Shown here one piece after another: positions 1 through 6,444 of a stretch of DNA of 36,138 bases (positions within the stretch are counted from its first letter, which is position 1; each line of letters starts with the position of its first letter). Under the pieces are notes generated by a model that was given only the letters and a program-made list of their open reading frames with translations, made no database searches and was not told where the DNA came from. The position numbers were made by a program, and so were the translations under genes. Source of the DNA: an uncultured Candidatus Pelagibacter sp. (GTDB lineage: Bacteria; Pseudomonadota; Alphaproteobacteria; Pelagibacterales; Pelagibacteraceae); NCBI GenBank assembly GCA_905618905.1, contig CAJQTH010000006.1:1-36138 (forward strand), given 5' to 3'.

Positions 1-449
1 TTTTTATTATCATAGCTGCGTCGGGACCCTTCAGTTGGTTACTTACCTCCCTAGGTGCAATCGGTGAACTTGAAAACTGGCTTCTAAGCCTTACGGGATC
101 TCCCATTATTTTTATTTTAGCCGTGATTCTATTCATTTTTCTTCTTGGAACGGTAATGGACTCCGCGGTAAATATTATCATAGTTGGCCCAGTACTAGTT
201 AATGTTATGGCTCAAGCTGGCTTTCCTGAGATACAAGCGGCTATCGTTGTAATAGTTGGCTTCTTAATAGGATCAGTAACACCACCTGTTGGTGTTGCGT
301 TCTTTACCGCTGCAACAATAGCACAAGTGCGTCTAGAAAAGGTTGCTGTTGCGCTAATTCCTTATCTAGTTGGGCTATTTTTACTTTTATTTTTTATCCT
401 CGTTATTCCAGAGTTGACCATGTTTCTTCCAAACTTATTGAGTAATTAG
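1..449 (+). CDS. dctM: TRAP transporter large permease (DctM family), 3' part only
   Basis: Carboxyl-terminal part of the large membrane subunit of a tripartite ATP-independent periplasmic (TRAP) transporter, which moves organic acids inward with sodium. The ORF track starts at an internal ATG (123), but the same frame is open back to base 3, so the gene begins upstream of the window. The visible part has the family's late helices, with GTVMDS and the conserved SVTPPVGVAFF segment, then a last hydrophobic helix. The small permease follows after 4 bases. Substrate cannot be read from this piece. Given the sulfonate genes nearby, a sulfonate such as DHPS is one possibility, but that is inference. 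Confidence 0.88.
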   Translation, partial: FIIIAASGPFSWLLTSLGAIGELENWLLSLTGSPIIFILAVILFIFLLGTVMDSAVNIIIVGPVLVNVMAQAGFPEIQAAIVVIVGFLIGSVTPPVGVAFFTAATIAQVRLEKVAVALIPYLVGLFLLLFFILVIPELTMFLPNLLSN

Positions 450-453
450 GGGT

Positions 454-963
454 ATGTTAAATTTTTTTAACAACATTGACCGTTTTATCCATCGTACATT
501 GGAAGCTATGTGCTCACTCCTTTTGGCTGCGATGGTTGGTTTCACCCTTTATAACGTAATCATGAGATATGTTTTCAACAACCCTCCTGTTTGGGGTGAT
601 CTGCTAACAGTATTAAGTAATATTTGGTTGATGTTTATAGCACTTTCTCTGACAGCCAGAGATAATGAACACATAGCATTAAATTTAATTTATGAAAAAT
701 TACCAAATAGACTGTCGCTATATATACGCCAGTTCTGGAAGCTTATGATTATGGCAATTGGCATAGTCCTGATAATTTATGGAGTTGAACTTGTAGAGGG
801 TATGCGTGGAAAGTATTGGGAGATGTGGTATTTTGAAATTAGTTTCCAAGGTATTGAGTTCAAGGAGAATTATATGCCAAAGAAATACGCAGTTGCAATC
901 TTGCCGTTAGCTGGATTTTTGACGACTATTGGTGCTGCTATTAGTTTTGTGAAAAAGGTTTAG
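454..963 (+). CDS. dctQ: TRAP transporter small permease (DctQ family)
   Basis: Small membrane subunit of the TRAP transporter, about 169 residues, with four hydrophobic segments in the DctQ pattern and the typical NVIMRYVFNNPP stretch after helix 1. It starts 4 bases after the dctM stop with a GGGG ribosome-binding motif. The usual order is small then large permease; here it is reversed and no DctP binding protein is seen downstream, so the binding protein, if present, lies upstream of the window. The stop codon lies inside sequence that in another frame reads as the tail of a ProW-like permease (next entry). The last few residues may therefore be altered from the ancestral protein. Confidence 0.85.
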   Translation: MLNFFNNIDRFIHRTLEAMCSLLLAAMVGFTLYNVIMRYVFNNPPVWGDLLTVLSNIWLMFIALSLTARDNEHIALNLIYEKLPNRLSLYIRQFWKLMIMAIGIVLIIYGVELVEGMRGKYWEMWYFEISFQGIEFKENYMPKKYAVAILPLAGFLTTIGAAISFVKKV

Positions 964-1085
964 GTCAAGATGTTCTTGAAGCATTACAGTATGCTAACGT
1001 GGGATAAGGGATTCTTGCAGGTATAGCCACTTTATTTGTAGCATTAATACTTGATAGAGTTGTTCAGGGTAAAAAAAGAGTTTAA
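957..1085 (+). pseudogene. Remnant of the C-terminus of a ProW/OpuAB-like betaine ABC permease
   Basis: In the frame GGT TTA GGT CAA GAT (from 957) the DNA reads GLGQDVLEALQYANVG, a stop TAA, then GILAGIATLFVALILDRVVQGKKRV and a final TAA at 1083-1085. This matches the C-terminal helix of glycine betaine/choline ABC permeases, which end in the pattern GLGQDVL-ALQ...G-GF-AGL-I...LA-ILDR. The internal TAA sits where the family often has glutamine or another residue, so a single CAA-to-TAA change would explain it. No upstream part of a permease is present: the sequence before it is dctQ. I read it as a short relic left by a rearrangement. The recognition is by eye, not by search. Confidence 0.7.
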
Positions 1086-1094
1086 TAAGACTTA

Positions 1095-1703
1095 ATGGAA
1101 TATTTATTATTAGGTTTTATTACAGGGCTTAGTTTGATCTTAGCAATTGGTGCCCAAAATATTTTTGTAATAGAGCAGGGATTAAAAAAGCAATATATAT
1201 TTCTTGTTTGTATAATTTGCTCAATATCTGACTTGTTATTAATATTTTTAGGTATTTTTTTATTTCAATATTTTGGTAGTTTTTTTAATTCTACAATAGA
1301 GCTTATTTTAAATATTCTCTTATTTATATTTTTAGCACATTTTATTTATGGAAAGATATCTATTCAAAAAAATAAGATTAATTTTAATCAAGAAGTAAAA
1401 AGCATCTCATTAACAGGGATAATAACTAAAACTCTAGCTTTTACATATCTCAATCCACACGTCTATTCAGATACAGTATTCTTTTTAGGAAATTTTTCTA
1501 AAAATTTATTAATTATTGATAAATACTATTTTGGAATTGGAGCTTCAATAGCATCATTTCTTTTCTTTTTTACAATAGGATATCTTTCAAAATTTTTATC
1601 TAAATACCTTCAAAGTGATAAAATATGGAGAAAGATTAATCTATTTATAATGTTTTTTATGAGTCTATTAGCTTTGTTTGTTTTATTTGAGATAATTAAT
1701 TAG
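1095..1703 (+). CDS. LysE/ArgO-type amino acid exporter
   Basis: Inner-membrane exporter of the LysE superfamily, 202 residues, the usual length. The N-terminal helix carries the diagnostic LAIGAQNIFVIEQGL, and the middle has TLAFTYLNPHVYSDT, the counterpart of the LNPHVYLDT motif of ArgO/LysE. This argues for the LysE/ArgO branch (basic amino acid export) rather than RhtB. Six hydrophobic segments are visible. The gene starts ten bases after the permease relic and its end overlaps the end of the convergent hpsN-like gene by 8 bases. The exact substrate is not determined. Confidence 0.85.
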   Translation: MEYLLLGFITGLSLILAIGAQNIFVIEQGLKKQYIFLVCIICSISDLLLIFLGIFLFQYFGSFFNSTIELILNILLFIFLAHFIYGKISIQKNKINFNQEVKSISLTGIITKTLAFTYLNPHVYSDTVFFLGNFSKNLLIIDKYYFGIGASIASFLFFFTIGYLSKFLSKYLQSDKIWRKINLFIMFFMSLLALFVLFEIIN

Positions 1704-2982
1704 AAAAACCATATTTTCTAAGTCTCTCATCAGCAGTTCTTGCATGAGCTTCCATACCTTCATATCTTGATATTCTAGCACAAGCAGCTCCCACAGTTTT
1801 TGTAGATTCTTTAGTCATTCTTTGGAAACTTAATGTTTTAATAAACTTACCAACAAATAAACCACCAGTGTAACGACCTGCACCTTTAGTAGGTAATATA
1901 TGGTTTGTTCCTGAACATTTATCTCCATACGCTACAGTTGTTTCTTCACCAATAAATAGTGATCCGTAGTTTTTTAGCCTTTTATGAAACCATTCTAAGT
2001 TTTCAGTTTGAACTTCTAAGTGTTCTGGAGCGTACTCATCACTGATTGTTGCCATTTCTTCATCGGTATCACAAAGAATAACCTCACCATAATCTCTCCA
2101 AGCAGCTTCAGCACTTGTTCTTGGAACCTCAGGTAAATCAGCAATTAATTCTGGAACTCTTCTCATCACTTCATCAGCAACTCTTTTACTCGTAGTGTAC
2201 AACCAAGCAGGAGAATTATAACCATGCTCTGCTTGACCAACTAGGTCAACAGCAACCATTTCCGCATCTGCTTTATCATCTGCAATAACAGCAATTTCTG
2301 TTGGACCTGCAAATAAATCAATTCCAACTTTACCAAATAAAATTCTTTTTGCTTCTGCAACAAATTGGTTTCCAGGACCAACTATAATATCAGCTGAAGG
2401 GTTATTAAATAATCCATTAGTCATTGAAGCAATACCAGGTACACCACCTAAATTTAAGATTACATCAGCTCCACAAAGATCAGCTGTATAAACTATAGTT
2501 GGATGAGCACCAACACCTTCTTTAGGAGGACTACATGCAATTACATTTTTTACACCTGCAACTTTTGCAGTTGTTACACTCATAACAGCTGAGGCTATGT
2601 GAGCATATCTGCCACCAGGTATATAACAACCCGCAGTATTAACAGGAATTAGTCTTTGACCTGCAAACAAACCAGGAGAAAGCTCAACTTCAAAATCTTG
2701 TCCATAATTTTTTAATTGTGCTTCAGCAAATGTTCTAACCCTGTCGTAAGAAAATTGAATATCATCTTTAGTTTTTTGATCTAAGTTTTTTTTAATTTCT
2801 TCGATTTTTTCTTTAGAGACAATAATATCACCATCATACTTATCAAATTTTTTTGTAAGATCTATACAAGCCTGTTCTTTATTTTCTTCAATATCTTTTA
2901 ATAAACCTTTAACAATTTCTGTAGTTTTTGTATCATCTGATGATGATGTCTTAGGTGATTTTTTTAAATAAGTTATAGTCAT
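1696..2982 (-). CDS. hpsN: Histidinol-dehydrogenase family enzyme, probable sulfopropanediol 3-dehydrogenase (HpsN)
   Basis: NAD- and zinc-dependent dehydrogenase of the HisD superfamily, 428 residues. Family landmarks are present: GPGNQFVAEAKR (~202-213), QAEH (250-253), YAPEHLE (317-323) and GTNHILPT (358-365). The residues after QAEH are GYNSPAWL where true HisD has DPxAQ, and the start MTITYLKK and the AAWRDYGEVILC segment resemble, from memory, HpsN of roseobacters. That enzyme oxidises (R)-2,3-dihydroxypropane-1-sulfonate to (R)-sulfolactate. No other histidine-biosynthesis gene is near. Neighbours are a TRAP transporter, a phosphotransacetylase and, farther on, tauABC, which fit sulfonate use. 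The family is certain; the substrate is a reasoned inference. Confidence 0.7.
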   Translation of the reverse strand: MTITYLKKSPKTSSSDDTKTTEIVKGLLKDIEENKEQACIDLTKKFDKYDGDIIVSKEKIEEIKKNLDQKTKDDIQFSYDRVRTFAEAQLKNYGQDFEVELSPGLFAGQRLIPVNTAGCYIPGGRYAHIASAVMSVTTAKVAGVKNVIACSPPKEGVGAHPTIVYTADLCGADVILNLGGVPGIASMTNGLFNNPSADIIVGPGNQFVAEAKRILFGKVGIDLFAGPTEIAVIADDKADAEMVAVDLVGQAEHGYNSPAWLYTTSKRVADEVMRRVPELIADLPEVPRTSAEAAWRDYGEVILCDTDEEMATISDEYAPEHLEVQTENLEWFHKRLKNYGSLFIGEETTVAYGDKCSGTNHILPTKGAGRYTGGLFVGKFIKTLSFQRMTKESTKTVGAACARISRYEGMEAHARTADERLRKYGFSN

Positions 2983-3045
2983 TATTCTCTCTTATTAATT
3001 TTAAGCTTTTATTTAAAGCAATAATAAAGTTATTTCAATGAAGAA

Positions 3046-3957
3046 TTAGTCTAAAGCAACAACTGCTGCAGCGATTGATGCCAATCTTGCTGGTGCTTCA
3101 TCAGACCTACTAGTAATTACGATTGGAACTTTTCCACCTATCACAACACCAGCCGCACAAGCACCCATAAAATAAATCATCATTTTAACTAAGCTATTTC
3201 CAGTTTCAACACTTGGAACTAGTAATACATCTGCTTGACCAGCAACAAGATTTTTAACACCTTTGATAGCTGCAGATTTTTTTGAAATACTATTATCAAA
3301 TGCCAAAGGACCAAAAACATCAGCATTTAAATTATCTTCTTTTGCAAGTTTTGTAATTTCATTTGCATCAATTGAGCTTGGTACACTATCTAAAACTTCC
3401 TCTGTTGCAGAAAGAACAGCAACTTTAGGTCTTTCAATTCCTATACGATTTGAAAAATCAATTACATTTCTTAGAATATGCATTTTTGTTTTTACATTTG
3501 GTAAAACATTTAAAGCACCATCAGTAATTATGAGTGGTTTATCATTCTTAGCAGTAGTCATGTGCCAAATGTGACTAAGTCTAGTTTTTCTAAGTAAATT
3601 ATATTCTCGTTTTAAAACTTCTTTCATCAACACATCTGTGTGAATATGACCTTTGACAATAATTTTTACCTTATCTTCACTTGCAAGTTTTGCTGCTATT
3701 GCTGCTGTGTTATTTTCTACAGGCTCATCAATTATTTCATAAGATGAAATATCCCATTTTAATTGTTCTGCACATTTTAAGATTTCTTTTTTATCTCCTA
3801 TAAAAATTGGTGTAATAAGATTTTCTTTTACAGCATCTTGAACTGAGAGCATTGGCAAGGGTAAACCTGCATTTACAATAGCTGCATTTACACCTTTTTT
3901 TTTATGGGCATGATCTAGTAAGTTATTAGGACAAACGATTTCTTTATTTGAAAGCAT
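3046..3957 (-). CDS. pta: Phosphate acetyl/butyryltransferase family protein (Pta)
   Basis: Phosphotransacylase of the PTA/PTB family, 303 residues, without the long N-terminal regulatory domains of enterobacterial Pta. Visible family features are the VNAAIVNAG start, IIVKGHIHTDVLM, the VAVLSATEEV segment and the glycine-rich ACAAGVVIGGKVPIVITSRSD near the end, where phosphate and CoA bind in the family. It would convert acetyl phosphate to acetyl-CoA. In sulfonate degraders, Pta processes the acetyl phosphate made by sulfoacetaldehyde acetyltransferase (Xsc); xsc is not in this window. It is co-directional with the hpsN-like gene, 63 bases upstream of it. A butyryl-specific enzyme cannot be excluded. 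Confidence 0.8.
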   Translation of the reverse strand: MLSNKEIVCPNNLLDHAHKKKGVNAAIVNAGLPLPMLSVQDAVKENLITPIFIGDKKEILKCAEQLKWDISSYEIIDEPVENNTAAIAAKLASEDKVKIIVKGHIHTDVLMKEVLKREYNLLRKTRLSHIWHMTTAKNDKPLIITDGALNVLPNVKTKMHILRNVIDFSNRIGIERPKVAVLSATEEVLDSVPSSIDANEITKLAKEDNLNADVFGPLAFDNSISKKSAAIKGVKNLVAGQADVLLVPSVETGNSLVKMMIYFMGACAAGVVIGGKVPIVITSRSDEAPARLASIAAAVVALD

Positions 3958-4006
3958 GAGGTATATTTAGACTGAATTATTAAAAAGTATATACTGTAAA
4001 TTAACA

Positions 4007-5149
4007 ATGATTAAGCCCTTTAAAATAAGTATTCCTGATAAAACACTTCAAGAAATTTATACTAAGGTTAAAAATTACCCATGGCATGAAATGCCAGATG
4101 ATGGTGGCTGGAAATATGGAAGTAACCTTAATTATATGAAGGAGATCTCAAGTTATTGGATTAAAGATTTTGATTGGAGAAAACATGAGGCAGAAATAAA
4201 CAAATTTTCAAATTTTACAACAGTGGTAGATGATATTGAAATCCATTTTATTCATGAAAAAGGTAGTGGTTCTAACCCAACTCCATTACTTCTTATGCAT
4301 GGATGGCCTGGATCAGTTGTAGAATTTTTACATATAATTGAAAAACTCACACACCCTGAAAAATTTGGTGGAAATGTAGAGGATGCATTTGATGTTATAG
4401 TACCGTCTTTACCTGGTTTTGGGTTTTCGGGAAGACCATCTAAGCCAATAGGTCCTAGAAAAATGGCAGCTATTTTAAATAAATTAATGACAGAAAATCT
4501 TAAATATAAAAATTATTTGGCACAAGGTGGAGATTGGGGAGCAACTATTGCTAATTGGATAGGCTATGATCATTTTAAAACTTGTAAAGCAATTCATATT
4601 AATTGTTTAACTATGCGTCACCCAGAAGGGACCAAAACCAAAAAAGAAGAAGAGTGGCAAAAAAGATTTGATAAAGATCAAGTTATGCAGGATGGTTATA
4701 GAACTCAACAAGCAACAAAACCACAAACATTAAGCTATGGAATGATGGACAGTCCAATCGGAGTTGCAGCGTGGATTATTGAAAAAATGTATTCTTGGTC
4801 AGATTTAAAAGATAATAATATTGAAAGTGTTTATTCTAAAGATACCTTGTTAGCTAATATTATGGTTTATATAATTACAAAGACTTTTAATACAGCTTCT
4901 TGGATTTATTATGGAAGAAGAGAAGAGGGGGGACGTTTTTTTCCAAAAGATTTCCATAAGATAAAAATTCCAACTGCAGCTGCAATTTTCCCAGCTGAAA
5001 TGTCTGAATGGCCACCTCGTTCTTATGTAGATAGAATTTTTAATATCACCCAATGGACAGAAATGCCAAGTGGTGGACATTTTGCTGCAATGGAACAGCC
5101 AGAGTTACTAGTTAACGACATTGTAAAATTTGCTAGAACTATTCGTTAA
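4007..5149 (+). CDS. Epoxide-hydrolase-like alpha/beta hydrolase with EHN domain
   Basis: Alpha/beta-hydrolase of the microsomal epoxide hydrolase type, 380 residues. The first ~110 residues form the epoxide hydrolase N-terminal (EHN) domain, with the expected DW.....E.N.F.NF pattern. The oxyanion-hole motif HGWPGS is at 98-103, the nucleophile motif GGDWGA at 174-179 with Asp176 as attacking residue, and the catalytic histidine in GGHFAAMEQPE near 358. It would open epoxides to diols in the cytoplasm; no signal peptide is seen. It is divergent from pta, and its stop codon directly abuts that of the small gene on the other strand. Natural substrate unknown. Confidence 0.85.
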   Translation: MIKPFKISIPDKTLQEIYTKVKNYPWHEMPDDGGWKYGSNLNYMKEISSYWIKDFDWRKHEAEINKFSNFTTVVDDIEIHFIHEKGSGSNPTPLLLMHGWPGSVVEFLHIIEKLTHPEKFGGNVEDAFDVIVPSLPGFGFSGRPSKPIGPRKMAAILNKLMTENLKYKNYLAQGGDWGATIANWIGYDHFKTCKAIHINCLTMRHPEGTKTKKEEEWQKRFDKDQVMQDGYRTQQATKPQTLSYGMMDSPIGVAAWIIEKMYSWSDLKDNNIESVYSKDTLLANIMVYIITKTFNTASWIYYGRREEGGRFFPKDFHKIKIPTAAAIFPAEMSEWPPRSYVDRIFNITQWTEMPSGGHFAAMEQPELLVNDIVKFARTIR

Positions 5150-5395
5150 CTAAAAGTTTTTTCTTGGATCTTTTAAAGTTTTAATTTTACTAAGCACGCC
5201 TGTTATTTTCATAGTGATAAAAACTACATACACAAAAACAAATCCTAAAGCCATAGTAGATAAAACGGTATATATCGCTGTCAGATTTTCTAGTTTAAAC
5301 CAACTTTCAACACCAGGATTAGAATAATAAAGAAAATTCCAGAAAATAAAAAAAATAACTTCGTATACTATAATAATTTTAAATACTGGACGCAT
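5150..5395 (-). CDS. Small membrane protein of unknown function
   Basis: An 81-residue protein with two clear hydrophobic helices (about residues 4-25 and 38-62) and a basic C-terminal tail (KIKTLKDPRKNF). I do not recognise the family. It lies 23 bases downstream of the Ldh2-family gene on the same strand, so it is probably the last gene of the tauABC-ldh2 transcript. Its stop is flush with the stop of the convergent hydrolase gene. Codon use and A/T bias look like the neighbours. Judged real from the clean two-helix pattern, the start codon and the lack of any competing gene on the other strand. Confidence 0.6.
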   Translation of the reverse strand: MRPVFKIIIVYEVIFFIFWNFLYYSNPGVESWFKLENLTAIYTVLSTMALGFVFVYVVFITMKITGVLSKIKTLKDPRKNF

Positions 5396-5418
5396 ATTAG
5401 AAGCTTACTATAGTAGTT

Positions 5419-6426
5419 TTATCTTATTAAACTATTTAAATCTTCTAATGCATTCTTTGAGATTTTAATCTCTTTTTTAAGATTATCTTTATATCTAGTG
5501 TATTTACTTTGCCCTGGATAAAGAATTTCCTTAACACCTTTAATTTTAGGTAGTTTTTTTATTGTTTTAATATTGTCTTTTATTCTTTTATTAAAAGAAT
5601 TACCGACAAACAAGTTAGGCTTTAGTACAAAAAATAAATGACCAATATTTTGAGGACCACTAAAATCAGTAAATGGATCCTTAACTCGACCGGCATGATT
5701 ACCTCCAGTTAAAACACCGCTTAAAATATCAACCATCCAAGCTAATCCCGAACCTCTAAATCCAGCTATAGGTAATTGAACACCCTCCAATGCTTTTTTT
5801 GGATCTGTTGTCGGTTTACCAAATTTATCTAAAGCAACACCTTCAGGAATTTTTACGCCTTCTCTTGCCGCAACCCTAATTTTTCCTCTATTAATAATTG
5901 ATATTGAAGTATCCAAAATAAAAGGAACCTTAGATCCTGTTGGAGTTCCAAAACAAATAGGGTTTGTACCAAACAAACTTTTTAATGCACCATGAGGTGC
6001 AACAGCTGGAGGTGCATTGGTAAATACCATAACCATTAAATTTTTTTTAACAGCCTGCTCAGCATAATAACCAGACAAACCATAATGTCCGCTATTTTTA
6101 ACAGCAACTAGACCAATCCCAGTTTTTTTGGCATTACTTATAGCGGTTTTGATAGCAATATCTGCCGCAACAAAACCAATGCTATTATTTGCATCAACAT
6201 GAGCAATTGATTGAGAAATTTTTTTAATTTTTATTTTAGCTTTTGGATTAATTACTTTCTTAGAAATTCGATCACAATACATTTTAAGTCTTGATAAACC
6301 ATGAGAAGGGGCACCAACCAATTCAGCATTAATTATAGCTTCTGCACATATGGTTGCATGCTCTTTACTTAACTTGTGATGGATAAAGATATTTTTGATA
6401 ATAGTTTTTAACTTGGAAGAATTCAT
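5419..6426 (-). CDS. Malate/L-lactate (Ldh2) family dehydrogenase, possible sulfolactate dehydrogenase (ComC-like)
   Basis: NAD(P)-dependent 2-hydroxyacid oxidoreductase of the Ldh2/MDH family, 335 residues. Signatures are AELVGAPSHGLSRL near the N-terminus (catalytic histidine in SHG), VKNSGHYGLSGYYAEQA, the nucleotide-contact region APHGALKSLFGTNPICFGTPT and a C-terminal GFRGSGLAWMVDILSGVLTGG. Members include ComC (R-sulfolactate dehydrogenase), ureidoglycolate and malate dehydrogenases. It begins 18 bases after the tauC stop, so it is probably cotranscribed with the taurine transporter. Together with the HpsN- and Pta-like genes nearby, this makes sulfolactate or another sulfonated hydroxyacid a reasonable substrate. 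That substrate is inference; the family is clear. Confidence 0.75.
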   Translation of the reverse strand: MNSSKLKTIIKNIFIHHKLSKEHATICAEAIINAELVGAPSHGLSRLKMYCDRISKKVINPKAKIKIKKISQSIAHVDANNSIGFVAADIAIKTAISNAKKTGIGLVAVKNSGHYGLSGYYAEQAVKKNLMVMVFTNAPPAVAPHGALKSLFGTNPICFGTPTGSKVPFILDTSISIINRGKIRVAAREGVKIPEGVALDKFGKPTTDPKKALEGVQLPIAGFRGSGLAWMVDILSGVLTGGNHAGRVKDPFTDFSGPQNIGHLFFVLKPNLFVGNSFNKRIKDNIKTIKKLPKIKGVKEILYPGQSKYTRYKDNLKKEIKISKNALEDLNSLIR

Positions 6427-6444
6427 AATTTAATAAAAAATTAC

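Noticed and set aside
1696-2982. Plain histidinol dehydrogenase (hisD)
   Set aside because: Active-site context after QAEH and the genomic setting differ from HisD and fit HpsN better; kept as an alternative.
3263-3574. Plus-strand ORF of 103 residues inside pta
   Set aside because: Antisense shadow of a well-supported phosphotransacetylase; composition is that of reversed codons and no family motif is visible.
4850-5080. Minus-strand ORF in the epoxide-hydrolase-like gene (also similar shadows at 9709, 10999, 23624, 25695, 29192 and 35045)
   Set aside because: All lie wholly within clear genes in other frames and lack ribosome sites or recognisable motifs.
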